Shown here: one piece after another, positions 42,607-52,337 of the stretch
Numbering within the stretch: the first letter of the stretch is position 1
Layout: each line of letters starts with the position of its first letter
Assembly: GCF_000241525.1 (NCBI RefSeq)
Contig: NZ_AHIL01000059.1
Coordinates: 1 to 64,000, forward strand
Length of the DNA stretch: 64,000 bases
Source: Comamonas testosteroni ATCC 11996
GTDB taxonomy: Bacteria > Pseudomonadota > Gammaproteobacteria > Burkholderiales > Burkholderiaceae_C
Reading direction: 5' to 3'
Made by a program: the position numbers and the translations under genes
The notes under the pieces: model-generated
The model's database searches: none
Told to the model about the DNA's origin: nothing
What the model saw: only the letters and a program-made list of their open reading frames with translations

Positions 42607-45600
42607 TTATTTCACCAGTTCACGCCAGCTAATGCGTCTACCCAGCGGCTTGGGTGAAGCGTAGGGAATGTCAATGTCCAAAGGCTTGTCCCTGTTGCCC
42701 GTCGTCGATATGTGATCGGTTGCCTTGCCATCGCCGGTGGTAGTGGTGGCATGTCCCGAGATCGTTGAGCCATCCACAATGATCGATACATCGCCCTTGC
42801 CATCCGGCCCTTGGATCACGGCCTGGCCAGTGTTGAAGTTCAGGTAATTGATCCAGCCATAGCCGCCTGCCAGGCACACATCGGGTGAAGGCACATTGCT
42901 GGCGATGACCAGGGTTGTGTTGGCTAAGCGCATGTCGATATTCACGCGCTCACCTGAGTCGGGCAAATCTACGTACCAGCCCTTGGCATCATCCTTGCAG
43001 TCCGTCGAACTGCCCAAGCACCTTATCGTGCGCGTGCGCTGGCCGCCCGCTCCGGTACTGGGCTCCAGCAGCATCTGATTGAGCCGGCTGCGCAGCGACT
43101 CCCCCGACATGCCATCCATGCTGTCATCGAAGCCATAGACGCTTTGCGTACTCTTGTCTGCAAGATCGTATGAACCAAACAGCCTGCCGGTTCCCACCAG
43201 GATGCGCGGCCTCTCGGTCGCCGCAGACGTGGGCACCAGTTCCATACGCGTGGTAATGGGCTGAGGCTTGCTGCGTTCGTCAACGAGTTGAACGACCTTC
43301 TTCGCGCCCTTGGCTGAGCCGTCCTTATTGAACTCGAAGCGCCAGACATTGCCTTCCAGATCGCCGCCATACAGCAGCTGCGTAGTGTTGTCGGTGGCCG
43401 GGTTGCGCACGAAGTTGTTGATCTCCCTCAGGCCGCTGCCTGCCGTGGCAATCGTGTTGATGATGCTGCCGTCGTTGGCATCAAGCACATAGAGATACCC
43501 CTTGTTATCCGAATTGTTGTAGCCCGAGGTCAGGAACACTGCCCAGCGGCCGTCAGGCAGCTTGGACACCAGTGGCCGCCCAAAGCTATGGCCCATGGTG
43601 GAGATGCTCGTGCTGTTGACTTCCCATAGCGGCTTGGGATCCTGCGGGTTGGTGATATCCAGCGCATAGTAGCCCTTGCCGCCCTTGTTGAATCCGCCCA
43701 CCAGGATGGTTTTCCAGGTGCCGCCGGCCTGGATGTCGGCCGTCACCGCAGAGCCGTCCACAAAGTAGCGGTGACCGCCTTCATAGCTGACGCTGGCCAG
43801 TCTGGGCAGCTCCGGCATCACGGTCGTCGGCACAAAGGCCCAGGCCTCGCGTGCAGCCGTCTGCACCTGCTTGCTGCCTTCGATGCCGGAAGCACGCGGG
43901 TCCACCTCGGCATAGAAGGCATGCAGCATGCCATCGTTACCGCCCACATACACCATCGGCGTGCGGCCGCGCTGGGCCAGCCGAAAGGCGCTATGGCCTG
44001 CATCCCGGTACTTGCGCAGTGGCTCCCCCACATACAGCGGCTGCGAGCCGATGATGTCGCCCAGCCTGCTCTCCCGCGTACGGTACAGCCTTCCATTCTG
44101 GTCCTTGGTGAAGCCCTCCTTGCTCTGGTCGCCACGGATGAAGTTCACCAGATTCTGGCCCACGGCCGCCTCCTTTTGCGCTTTCGACATCTGCTCGTAC
44201 TGCGCCAGGCGGCTCGAGGCGTTTGTGCCGTCAAAGTTGCTTTGCAGGCTGCCCAACTCGCTCCATGTGAAAAGCTTTCGCGTCTTGCTGCCGTCCATGA
44301 AGTAGATCGTGCGGGGGTCGCTGGCCTGATCACGGGCATCGAGCCTGGCCCGTGCCGACCAGCCATCAATCTGTGTGCGCTGGCCCGATTGCGGATCGAT
44401 CTTGTAGGCCAGCAGGTCGCCAGACCATCGGCCGGTCTTGTAAGTGGCGCCGTAGGCGTAGTGGCTGTCGGCACTTACCAGCGCAGAGGACACCGCCACG
44501 CCGGCCCCCGAACCCGTGGCTGCGCGGATGTCTGTAAACACCTCGCTCAGGCCGGCCTCGATGGCTTTGGGATCATTGGCGCTGAAGTACAGGCCCCGGC
44601 CATTCACGGCGGTATGCCAGAAATCATCGATGGATTGCCGTTGATCGTAGTTCGTCGTGCCCTCAATGGGCCAGATCGGCCAGGTCTTCTTGCCCGTGCG
44701 CAGGTCGGCAAAATCGCCCCCACCATTCTTGTAGTTCTTGTCGTACTTGAGGTTCCCCGAAACGCCCATGCCAATCACATAGGTGCTCATGTGCTGCCAA
44801 GCAGCCTTGTCGTCCTCCGCTCCGTTACCTGCGGGCTTCACCACATTGTCGCTGTCAGGGCGAAGGTCGGTCGCATAGTAGTACTGGGCCACGTCGGCCA
44901 GCGAGTTGGTGCTTCCTCCTGTGGCGGCTTGCATATCCAATTCTTCGCAGGGCAACTTGCCACAGGCCGTGTGGGTAGGGGGAAGCTGTGTCCATGGGGG
45001 CGTTCCTGGCTGCGGCCGCCCTCCCGGGGGTTGTTCAAGCGGAAGCAGCGCCGCCCATTCCGCAGGTGCATAGCATCTTGGAGGGGACTCCAGGTCACCG
45101 CTGATGTCAATTGGGATACCATCCGTCGTTTTCGTCTCGACCGTGCCGGTCATCACCTTTTTGTCGGACCAATAGCTGCCCGCGTAGGTCTTCTGCCTGC
45201 CCAAGACTTCCACGCAGGCCGGCGCAGAGCAATTGACGGGTTCATCGGCCACGATTTCGCTTGTGGACTGGCCCACGCCTGAGCAGTCCGTCACCTTTTT
45301 CGTGCTCGCGTTGTAGCCTGGGATACAGGCTTCCCCCTGGAGCACTGTGACGGTGTGGGGGCCGTCCTTGATGCACTGGATTTCGACACCATTGGCAGCC
45401 TTGCTCTTGCTGGCCTCGCAAGCCGCAAAGTCCGCTTCGGACTGCAAGTAGCTCAGTCCGCTGCCTGCCCCTTCATCGACCTTGCTGCAACTGCTGGTGG
45501 TCCAGCCATTGGCTTGCGTTGGATTCCCGCCCCCATCCAGCGAGGATTCGCAGGTGCCGTAGGCCATGTCCGTGGCTTCGGATTTGTCTATACAGTCGGT

Positions 45601-48507
45601 AACTTGCTTGAAGCCTATCGATGATTCCGAGCAGGAAGGCACGGATTTGCGTGTCTCGGTCTCGGTGGTGCATATGGTCTGCGTCCAACCATTGGCCGCC
45701 GAGGCGGCGCTGGCAGCGCACTGATTCGTTGCAACGTCAGCCGGATCGGGGGCATCAACAGTGCACCAGCTGACAATACAGCCATTTTCTGCCGTGGCGG
45801 CCTGTGGTGTGCAGGTGCCAGGTTCCTTGGCACGGCTCGCCGGCGGCTCAATGCCCTCCTTGCCTGGCGCTGGCTTGCACGATGGCGGGTCTGGGACTTT
45901 GCCCTTGTCTGCGCACTCGCGGCCGACCCAGCCATTGCTTGCCGAGGGAGCCTCATCCGAGCAGGTCTGCGCAGGCCACCAGATACTGCTTTTTTTCTCA
46001 CAGGACAGACCTGCAGAATCACTTGTCTGGCAGGCGGAGGAGTCCTTCTGAACCGCACCGCTCCAAGTGCTCGGCAAGGGCGTGCATTCATGGAAATATC
46101 CGTCCTTATTCTCGCCGGATGTGCAAGACTTCGGAGGAACAGGCTCGCTCTCAGGGTCCCCACGGCTCCCGCACTGGGTATTCATGCGCCCCGGTTCATC
46201 GCCCAAGGGACCCGGGGTACAGAGTGGAGTCCACTCCTGGCCAGAAGACTTCTTGCATTCGTAATACAGGTTGTCGCTGGATGCATCCAGCACGGGGGTC
46301 GTCGTAATCTGGCAGCTATTGTCCGTGACCGATGCGTACTGCTCTTTTCCGCAATTGGTCGTCTTGAATCCATTGTCCTTGCTGGGCGACTCCCATTTGC
46401 ATTCGTCGGCTGTGACGAATTTCTCCTCCTTGTGCTCCGTATTGCAATTGGAGAACTGCACCATTGAAAGAGAATCGCTGCCATGGCCTGGCGATGCAGC
46501 CAGGATTTTGTCCCGCAGGTCCGGGTGAATGGTCCTGCAAGAGGCAACAGGCCCGGAATAAGGTGCGACCGAGGTAGTACCTTCACATTGGATGAGCCCC
46601 CATCCAGGCACATACTGGCCATTTCTGCCACAAAAATCCTTTGCGCTGACGGGTACGGACAAGGTTTCGCACTCGACCTTGAAGAATCCGTCCATACCGG
46701 AAGAGCAGGACTGGACCACGCTCCCCTGGTCGCTGCCCTCCAGCCTGCAGCCGCCTGGAAATTGATCGCATACCGCTTTGTCCGTGGTCTTGAGGTCCTG
46801 CTCACCCACGGCAGGGTTCTTGTACCAGTAGAAATAGCGCTTTTGCAGGGTCTGTATGGCCAGGGCCGAAGCCCAGGGCGTTTGTGTTTCCGTACTCCAG
46901 GTGCTTGTCAACTTCCAGCGGTATTGCGTCTTGGAGACATAGTCCCAAGTAAGCAATTGCCTGTAGCGCTTGCGGGTGACGCTGTGTGTACCTTGCGAAT
47001 ACCAGTAGGACTGGACGCGCTTGGGCCATTCCAGTTGCTCCGTCATGTCGCTGATTTTTCTGAAGTGCTCTCGCAGCGTCCTCGTGCTTTTCTTCATCCA
47101 GCGAAGAGTGGCAGTGCGCCAGGTTTTCTTGAGAACGTCTTTCTTGACGATCTTTTTGTAGGTGGTCTCGGTCTTGGTGCCCCCGCCTGGCGTCGTCACC
47201 TTCCAGCCCAGGCTGCACGACATCGAGCCATAGCTGACGCTGGCATCGTGTACGTCTTTGGTGCCGTTGACCGAGCCATCGAAAATAGGCCGCGGGCGCA
47301 GCCCATCGGCATCGGTCAGCGATTCTGGCGGGCCGTCCTGCTGGCCTACCAGGGTTTTGCCATCGATCTTCACAGGCCCTGCGCTCTCTTGCCCGATGTT
47401 CCAGTACCCATCAGTGGTAACAATGGCGTAGTGGCGCTGGCAGGCCGACACCACGGGGTCGACGAAGGGCGTCATGCTGGCATTGATGCTGTCGCTTTGG
47501 CCTGCATAGTAGCGACCGACGCGAGCCAGCGCCTCGCGGGCGGGTGAGGAGCCGCCGGTCTTGATCGTCTGTATGGCCTCGAGCCACTGCTGTTTGCCGT
47601 CTTTGTTGAAGTCAGCGACCGGTAGAAACTTGCTGTGGGGCCCGACACCGGGATTGGCCACGGTCAGAAAGCCGATGCGAAAATTGTCGTTCAGTGTGGA
47701 AAAAGCCAGGCTGACCGACGACTTGGCCATATTGATGCGCGTGCGGTAATAGCTATACCAGTTGGCGAAATTTTGCCTCTGGGCGGCTGGTATGGCTCTG
47801 CGTGTCCAAAATCCGTCTGGGCCACCGTTCCCCCGCCCCCAGATGTTGATGCTCTCCTCGTTGACGCGCAGTGTGCCGTCATCCACGCGCATTGAGTAAT
47901 AGTCCAAACTGCTGCTGATCTTGTTGCAAACACCGACCTTTTCGGACGGATCCTCAAAGTGAGGCTCCGGTCTTGTTCCGGCAGCGTAGTAATTACGCCA
48001 TTCAAAGAAATAGGCTGGCTGGGCGGGATCTTCAATATACGCCCTGCGGCGGGTGTCGTTGTCGTAGGCCTGAAAGTTCCTGGACAGGTCTACCGTGCCC
48101 AGAGACTGGTCGTAGCCGTCCTTCCAGGCGTTCTCAAACCTAGGCGCGTCCATATCCCGGCCATCAGGCCTCTTGGGCAGCACATAAGTGGTTTGCGGGT
48201 TGTAGTACAGCGTATTGCACAGCGCGCTTTTGTAGCCGACGGGAAAGTAGGTGGTGCCGTCTGGCTCCCAGTCGTCGGGCATGTGGGTCCACTGCATGGA
48301 GTCAGAGGTGTCCAGAAGCAGCATCACGTTCGGCTTGTTCTGATCGGCCATGATGCCCAGCGGCGTGTCCGATATCTGCACGACATCCTGGGCCGGGGCG
48401 TCGGCCACGGCCATGCGGCCAGCGAAGACCAGCATGCCCAAACTGATGACCCCTGCCAGCGACGCCGCTACGAATGGCCGCAGCCTATATGTCAGTTTCT
48501 GGTGCAT
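42607..48507 (-). CDS. pilY1: Type IV pilus tip/assembly protein PilY1 with large Cys-rich insertion
   Basis: PilY1 sits at the pilus tip with the minor pilins, supports pilus extension, and acts in adhesion and surface sensing. The 1966-residue protein has a signal peptide (MHQKLTYRLRPFVAASLAGV, cleavage near AVADAP) and a von Willebrand A-like start with the metal site DTSDSM at residues 66-71. The C-terminal part (about 1180-1900) is the PilC/PilY1 beta-propeller (YGATYKTGRWSGDLLAYKID, PMVYVGGNDGMLHAFYAEVD, GFNKGGKGYYALDITNPQDP). Between them, about 580-1100, is an unusual segment with about 36 Cys. P. aeruginosa PilY1 has about 1160 residues, so this protein is much longer, largely through this insert. 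A GGGAGG site precedes the start. It is the last gene of the operon. Confidence 0.95.
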   Translation of the reverse strand: MHQKLTYRLRPFVAASLAGVISLGMLVFAGRMAVADAPAQDVVQISDTPLGIMADQNKPNVMLLLDTSDSMQWTHMPDDWEPDGTTYFPVGYKSALCNTLYYNPQTTYVLPKRPDGRDMDAPRFENAWKDGYDQSLGTVDLSRNFQAYDNDTRRRAYIEDPAQPAYFFEWRNYYAAGTRPEPHFEDPSEKVGVCNKISSSLDYYSMRVDDGTLRVNEESINIWGRGNGGPDGFWTRRAIPAAQRQNFANWYSYYRTRINMAKSSVSLAFSTLNDNFRIGFLTVANPGVGPHSKFLPVADFNKDGKQQWLEAIQTIKTGGSSPAREALARVGRYYAGQSDSINASMTPFVDPVVSACQRHYAIVTTDGYWNIGQESAGPVKIDGKTLVGQQDGPPESLTDADGLRPRPIFDGSVNGTKDVHDASVSYGSMSCSLGWKVTTPGGGTKTETTYKKIVKKDVLKKTWRTATLRWMKKSTRTLREHFRKISDMTEQLEWPKRVQSYWYSQGTHSVTRKRYRQLLTWDYVSKTQYRWKLTSTWSTETQTPWASALAIQTLQKRYFYWYKNPAVGEQDLKTTDKAVCDQFPGGCRLEGSDQGSVVQSCSSGMDGFFKVECETLSVPVSAKDFCGRNGQYVPGWGLIQCEGTTSVAPYSGPVASCRTIHPDLRDKILAASPGHGSDSLSMVQFSNCNTEHKEEKFVTADECKWESPSKDNGFKTTNCGKEQYASVTDNSCQITTTPVLDASSDNLYYECKKSSGQEWTPLCTPGPLGDEPGRMNTQCGSRGDPESEPVPPKSCTSGENKDGYFHECTPLPSTWSGAVQKDSSACQTSDSAGLSCEKKSSIWWPAQTCSDEAPSASNGWVGRECADKGKVPDPPSCKPAPGKEGIEPPASRAKEPGTCTPQAATAENGCIVSWCTVDAPDPADVATNQCAASAASAANGWTQTICTTETETRKSVPSCSESSIGFKQVTDCIDKSEATDMAYGTCESSLDGGGNPTQANGWTTSSCSKVDEGAGSGLSYLQSEADFAACEASKSKAANGVEIQCIKDGPHTVTVLQGEACIPGYNASTKKVTDCSGVGQSTSEIVADEPVNCSAPACVEVLGRQKTYAGSYWSDKKVMTGTVETKTTDGIPIDISGDLESPPRCYAPAEWAALLPLEQPPGGRPQPGTPPWTQLPPTHTACGKLPCEELDMQAATGGSTNSLADVAQYYYATDLRPDSDNVVKPAGNGAEDDKAAWQHMSTYVIGMGVSGNLKYDKNYKNGGGDFADLRTGKKTWPIWPIEGTTNYDQRQSIDDFWHTAVNGRGLYFSANDPKAIEAGLSEVFTDIRAATGSGAGVAVSSALVSADSHYAYGATYKTGRWSGDLLAYKIDPQSGQRTQIDGWSARARLDARDQASDPRTIYFMDGSKTRKLFTWSELGSLQSNFDGTNASSRLAQYEQMSKAQKEAAVGQNLVNFIRGDQSKEGFTKDQNGRLYRTRESRLGDIIGSQPLYVGEPLRKYRDAGHSAFRLAQRGRTPMVYVGGNDGMLHAFYAEVDPRASGIEGSKQVQTAAREAWAFVPTTVMPELPRLASVSYEGGHRYFVDGSAVTADIQAGGTWKTILVGGFNKGGKGYYALDITNPQDPKPLWEVNSTSISTMGHSFGRPLVSKLPDGRWAVFLTSGYNNSDNKGYLYVLDANDGSIINTIATAGSGLREINNFVRNPATDNTTQLLYGGDLEGNVWRFEFNKDGSAKGAKKVVQLVDERSKPQPITTRMELVPTSAATERPRILVGTGRLFGSYDLADKSTQSVYGFDDSMDGMSGESLRSRLNQMLLEPSTGAGGQRTRTIRCLGSSTDCKDDAKGWYVDLPDSGERVNIDMRLANTTLVIASNVPSPDVCLAGGYGWINYLNFNTGQAVIQGPDGKGDVSIIVDGSTISGHATTTTGDGKATDHISTTGNRDKPLDIDIPYASPKPLGRRISWRELVK

Positions 48508-48646
48508 CTCGAACCTCCCTTTTCCAATCTCGGGTAGCCCGAGAGCCTGTCTTTCTGTTGGTCTGTCTGCCGGCCTGTCTGTTGGTCTGCATTCATGCCG
48601 AGCTGTCCAAGGTCTGCGTTTTGCCGCCAGCCATGAGCACCCACGG

Positions 48647-49225
48647 TCAATACACGGTCATCTGCACCAGGCTTAGGGTGCTGCGCGGGCCCGTGGCCCG
48701 TGCCGTGATGCGGTACATGGGGCGGGCGTTGCAAGAGGAAGCACTGCCTGCCGTCTCTGAGGGGCCTGGACAATCCAGCTCCTGCGGCAGCACGCAGCTT
48801 TGGCCAGCCGCATCCCAGCGGCCAGCGTCCCTGCACAGCCGGTGAATGAGAAATTCCACCTTGTTGCCCAGGCCATCGTCTTCGGTGACCAGCTTGGCCT
48901 GGCTCCAGTCCAGCGGCGCCCCGGGGTCATGGCTGGCGAAGTAGCCACTGTCGGCGTCGGCCTCCAGCGTCGCACTGCCAGCGGAATACAGCGCATCAAG
49001 CTGGGCCATGCCTCTCTCCAGCCCCAAGTCGGCACCCGATGTGGCTCCTTGCTTGAGCGCAAGGCTGCCTGCCATGCCGGCGCCCTGAGTGGAGGTGCGC
49101 ACCACGGCCAGGCCGGTGAGCGTCATCACCAGTAGCACGATCAATGCGACCAGAAGGATGACGCCGCGTTGCGGGTCCTGCCTGGGGGGCCTGGGGCGAT
49201 GTGTGGGTGAATGCACGGCTTTCAT
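48647..49225 (-). CDS. pilX: Minor pilin-like assembly protein PilX
   Basis: A 192-residue protein from the ATG at 49225, which overlaps the pilW stop (ATGA). The N-terminus has RQDPQRGVILLVALIVLLVM, a PilX-type prepilin region with Gly before the hydrophobic helix but Val-Ile in place of Phe-Thr, typical of PilX. The remainder is a pilin head with Cys residues near the C-terminus (SCVLPQELDC, SCNARPMYR). It links pilY1 to the minor-pilin tip complex. Confidence 0.9.
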   Translation of the reverse strand: MKAVHSPTHRPRPPRQDPQRGVILLVALIVLLVMTLTGLAVVRTSTQGAGMAGSLALKQGATSGADLGLERGMAQLDALYSAGSATLEADADSGYFASHDPGAPLDWSQAKLVTEDDGLGNKVEFLIHRLCRDAGRWDAAGQSCVLPQELDCPGPSETAGSASSCNARPMYRITARATGPRSTLSLVQMTVY

Positions 49226-50352
49226 AGCTGCTGACCCCATAGCGTGTTGCGCAGCGGGACAATGCTTTCGTACACCCGGTAGCGGTAGTGCATCCACTCA
49301 TCCCCGTCTCCCATGCTGAATTGCTTGGTGCCGTTGGCCCAGCGGGGGGCTGAGTTGGTGACTTTGTCTTTTTCGTAGTGCGGAATACGCATCAATACGG
49401 CGATACGCACAGCAAGAATCTGCTCCCACCTGGTTGCATCGGGAGAAAGCGAGGCGGTCCATTCGGCTTCTTCATCGATCGCGCCATTGGCGTTGGCGTC
49501 ATAGCCGTATTCGGCCTGAAGTTGCAATATGTCATGGGCCACGGCGACCTTGTCCGTCTCGGTTTCGTCGAGATGGTTGTAGCGGGTCAGTTGCTTCTTC
49601 TCGTCCACGCTCCAGACGGTAAGGGTCGGCTCCGGCCCCAGGCTGTAGAGCATGCCTTCGCCCAGACTGCTTTTGCTCGAATCCAGGAGGCTGGTGTAAG
49701 CGCCATCATTGCGCGTGGCCTCGACCTCCTGGCCTTGGTAAAAATCCTGGTAGGAGCCGGTCTTTCGATGGACTTTGTTTTTGTTGGCGGCTGCCGTCGC
49801 GGATGTCGGGTCGGCCCCGGCGGTCACTTCCATCAGCAGGCAGTTGTCGGTGAAGCTGTCGCTGGTGCCCAGGATCACATCGCCGGCCTGGAAGCCCGCG
49901 TTCGATCTCTCCATCTTGAACTCACCGCCACTGCTGCCCACATAGCGGGCGCCAGCAAACATATTGCTGGAAGAGCCCGTCAGCACCCAGATTCTCCCGT
50001 CTGCTATGCGCACAGGTAGCAGCGGGAAGTCGAAAGCGGCCGTACTGCGTCCGCTGTTGTACGCTTTCACTGAGCAGTTGAGATAGCGGGCGTCGATGCT
50101 TGCAAACCCCAGCCCTGCCGAGCGGATATCGCGTTCAATGGCGAACAATGCCATGGAGCCTGCCGTCTGCGCTTCACTGATCGAGACGATGGTGCGCCGC
50201 CGCCCTTCGGACGTGGCATACAACTGGTAGATGGCCAGCATGCTGGCCAGACCTATGGCCAACCCCACCATGATTTCGATCAGGGAAAAACCGAGGGATC
50301 GACCCATCGCCGGTGGCCTTGCGCATGGGCGCTTGCGTTTGTACATTGGCAT
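49222..50352 (-). CDS. pilW: Minor pilin PilW
   Basis: A 376-residue prepilin-like protein. The leader ends MGRSLG, followed by FSLIEIMVGLAIGLASMLAI with the conserved Glu at position 5 of the mature helix. The large head domain (GWSVDEKK-type region missing; instead DNCLLMEVTAGADPTSATAA and LQLQAEYGYDANANGAID) is characteristic of PilW. It overlaps pilX by 4 bases and starts 3 bases after pilV, so the genes are co-translated. Confidence 0.92.
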   Translation of the reverse strand: MPMYKRKRPCARPPAMGRSLGFSLIEIMVGLAIGLASMLAIYQLYATSEGRRRTIVSISEAQTAGSMALFAIERDIRSAGLGFASIDARYLNCSVKAYNSGRSTAAFDFPLLPVRIADGRIWVLTGSSSNMFAGARYVGSSGGEFKMERSNAGFQAGDVILGTSDSFTDNCLLMEVTAGADPTSATAAANKNKVHRKTGSYQDFYQGQEVEATRNDGAYTSLLDSSKSSLGEGMLYSLGPEPTLTVWSVDEKKQLTRYNHLDETETDKVAVAHDILQLQAEYGYDANANGAIDEEAEWTASLSPDATRWEQILAVRIAVLMRIPHYEKDKVTNSAPRWANGTKQFSMGDGDEWMHYRYRVYESIVPLRNTLWGQQL

Positions 50353-50355
50353 GCC

Positions 50356-50868
50356 CTAGTGCACGAAAGCCTGGATCTGGTAGTTGCGCACGGCCGGGTC
50401 ATTGGGCCCTTGCCAGCACAGCGTGACAGTGATCCGGTTGTCGTGCGCCGCATCAATCCTGACTTGCTGCATGGCAGCCGTGGCGCCAGGCAGGCCATGC
50501 ACGTTGGGTTGCTCACCCCGTGCGGCTTTGAGCACGCCTTTGAACGTGGAGTCTCCTGCGCTACTGCCGCTGAAGTCGCACATCTCGCCATCGGGCTGGT
50601 GCTGGAACGCTGTAAGCGAGCTCGCCAGATTTTCTGGCGAGCTGCGGCTCACTTTGAGTTCGATCAGCCGCACGATCTGCGCAGCGAACATGCCCGCCTC
50701 CGTGCGGTACTGCGCATGGCCGGCCCAGGTCGCAGACTTCATGGTCAGCCCGGCAATTCCGAGGATGCCAGTCATGACGATGACGATGGATACAAGTGAC
50801 TCGATCAGCACAATGCCGTGCTGGTTGCGACCCTGTCTTGCGCCTGTACTGGCGGGCGAAGTCAGCAT
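50356..50868 (-). CDS. pilV: Minor pilin PilV
   Basis: A 170-residue prepilin-like protein. The processing site is QHG followed by IVLIESLVSIVIVMTGILGI, with Glu5 present. This matches PilV proteins, in which the mature N-terminus is often Ile/Val rather than Phe. The head ends with TVTLCWQGPNDPAVRNYQIQ. It overlaps the fimT end by 7 bases. Confidence 0.92.
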   Translation of the reverse strand: MLTSPASTGARQGRNQHGIVLIESLVSIVIVMTGILGIAGLTMKSATWAGHAQYRTEAGMFAAQIVRLIELKVSRSSPENLASSLTAFQHQPDGEMCDFSGSSAGDSTFKGVLKAARGEQPNVHGLPGATAAMQQVRIDAAHDNRITVTLCWQGPNDPAVRNYQIQAFVH

Positions 50869-51431
50869 TTGCGGTTATCTCCGTTGTTTGAAATGCCTGG
50901 ATCGCACAAACGAACCTGTCCGCCAAGCGATATGACGACATGCAGGCAGCGGGGACCCCGGGGATAGCAGGTGTCCGCTGCGGGGCCCAGGAATTTGACG
51001 ATCTGGTTGACGGAGGCCGCACCCTGGCCATCGAACTGCACGACGGCCTCGTTGGCCGCCACGCGCAGTCCCGTGGTTCGTGCCTCCTGCGGATCTTTGC
51101 TGTCAACCCATTCCGTTCCCTCGAGCGTGCTCCAGTCGACTCCCTGCGGGCCACCACCAGCCAGCATTACCCAGCCGAGGCCATTCACACTGGCAGTGGG
51201 CTGTGAAGCGCGGGGATCATCGGTCAGCAGGAGACGTACCTCGGCATTGCGACGTACGGCCTCGGCGCGCGCCAGTTGTGCGCCGCTGTAATAGGTCTGT
51301 GCCGCCGCGCGGATGCGAGCGTCGGTCAGGTAGGCGCTGGCGCTGGGCAGCGTCATCAGCATGAAGAAGACTGTGAGACCCAGGCCCACGAGCATCTCGA
51401 CAAGGGTGAAGCCCTGTACGGCGCGGCGCAT
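50862..51431 (-). CDS. fimT: FimT/GspH-type minor pilin
   Basis: A 189-residue prepilin-like protein from the ATG at 51431, which overlaps the pilE stop (TGATG). The N-terminus MRRAVQG/FTLVEMLVGLGLTVFFML is a canonical class III prepilin signal. The GspH-like core has AAAQTYYSGAQLARAEAVRR. A Cys-containing C-terminus (DTCYPRGPRCLHVVI) is present. It initiates the minor-pilin tip with PilVWX. Confidence 0.9.
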   Translation of the reverse strand: MRRAVQGFTLVEMLVGLGLTVFFMLMTLPSASAYLTDARIRAAAQTYYSGAQLARAEAVRRNAEVRLLLTDDPRASQPTASVNGLGWVMLAGGGPQGVDWSTLEGTEWVDSKDPQEARTTGLRVAANEAVVQFDGQGAASVNQIVKFLGPAADTCYPRGPRCLHVVISLGGQVRLCDPGISNNGDNRKC

Positions 51432-51865
51432 CAGCAACTTCCATCCCTGCGTGAAGACCAGCAATTTGCTTCAGGCTTCGTCCAGCCAGTAGGCGTTGCG
51501 GCAGTCTTGCGCACGCCCTTGGTGTCAAGGGTGAAGACAAAACCACCCATGCTGCCCTTGCCTGTGGCGGTGACCTTGGGGGGTGTTTCGTCCAGGGAGC
51601 AGGTGTACTTGAAGTGGCTGGTTTCCGCAGGCAAAGGCGCGATCGAGTCCGCCTCGCAGGCACCGGTGTACTTGCGGTAATCCTGGAAATACTGCTCCAG
51701 CTTGGCCCCCATGTCCGCAAGAGGCACCAGGCCATCGACGATGCGTCCGCGTTTGAGGTAGTCGCTATAGCTAGGCACGGCGATTGCCATCAGGATGCCC
51801 ATCATGGCTATGACGATCAGAAGTTCGATCAGTGTGAAGCCTCTCACACACTCACTCTTATGCAT
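51431..51865 (-). CDS. pilE: Type IV pilin-like protein PilE
   Basis: A 144-residue pilin with the leader MHKSECVRG and mature FTLIELLIVIAMMGILMAIA, including Glu5. The head ends in a Cys pair (EANCWSSRRDGSC) typical of the D-region. In Burkholderiales minor-pilin operons PilE is the first gene and is a minor rather than the major pilin. It heads the run to pilY1. The upstream 200 bases are AT-rich and probably hold the promoter. Confidence 0.92.
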   Translation of the reverse strand: MHKSECVRGFTLIELLIVIAMMGILMAIAVPSYSDYLKRGRIVDGLVPLADMGAKLEQYFQDYRKYTGACEADSIAPLPAETSHFKYTCSLDETPPKVTATGKGSMGGFVFTLDTKGVRKTAATPTGWTKPEANCWSSRRDGSC

Positions 51866-52076
51866 TGATACTCAGACTCAGTTTTTATTTAATTCAGGGC
51901 GCGAATTTAGGCGGAAACCCAGAAAAACTCCCACAGCAAAATTTCAAAATAAGACTATTCTTATAGAAACCAAGGAGTCCTGTGCGTAAAGTGCATTCAT
52001 CAATCCGAGTTCCATGGATTAATCATGGGAAATATTGTTGGCGCCGGAATTAACAACCCCATCATTATCATGATTT

Positions 52077-52337
52077 CTATTGTCTATTCCTTTCCCATTC
52101 ATGAATATTTCCCCAAGCGCCTACTTCCGGTTGATCCGCATCATTTGAGTCGATATCGTTTTCGTTGGCGTTTTTCTCTATTTTCTTCCGGTTTCTGCGA
52201 ATTCTAGCCAAAACCAACCACAACAACAAAAATACAAAAGCCATAATTAATGAGTACCACGACCAATCCACAACTGGCTCAAACCGCATTAACTTCAATA
52301 CGGAAACAACTGCACCCAATAGAATCAAGAAATACAT
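52077..52337 (-). CDS. Small Trp-rich membrane protein
   Basis: An 86-residue protein with two hydrophobic segments (MYFLILLGAVVSVLKLM, WYSLIMAFVFLLLWLVLARI), Trp residues at the membrane edges (VVDWSWY) and a charged C-terminal tail (RRNRKKIEKNANEND). It fits the TIGR04438 small Trp-rich protein family of Burkholderiales, whose function is unknown. The acidic/Asn-rich tail is longer than usual. Confidence 0.7.
   Translation of the reverse strand: MYFLILLGAVVSVLKLMRFEPVVDWSWYSLIMAFVFLLLWLVLARIRRNRKKIEKNANENDIDSNDADQPEVGAWGNIHEWERNRQ

Noticed and set aside
43771-45282. A 503-codon plus-strand open frame inside pilY1
   Set aside because: It runs antisense to the PilY1 propeller domain, which has clear family motifs; the plus frame is low-complexity His/Arg/Gly-rich sequence.
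46483-47547. A 354-codon plus-strand open frame inside pilY1
   Set aside because: Antisense shadow; no ribosome site or recognisable motif.
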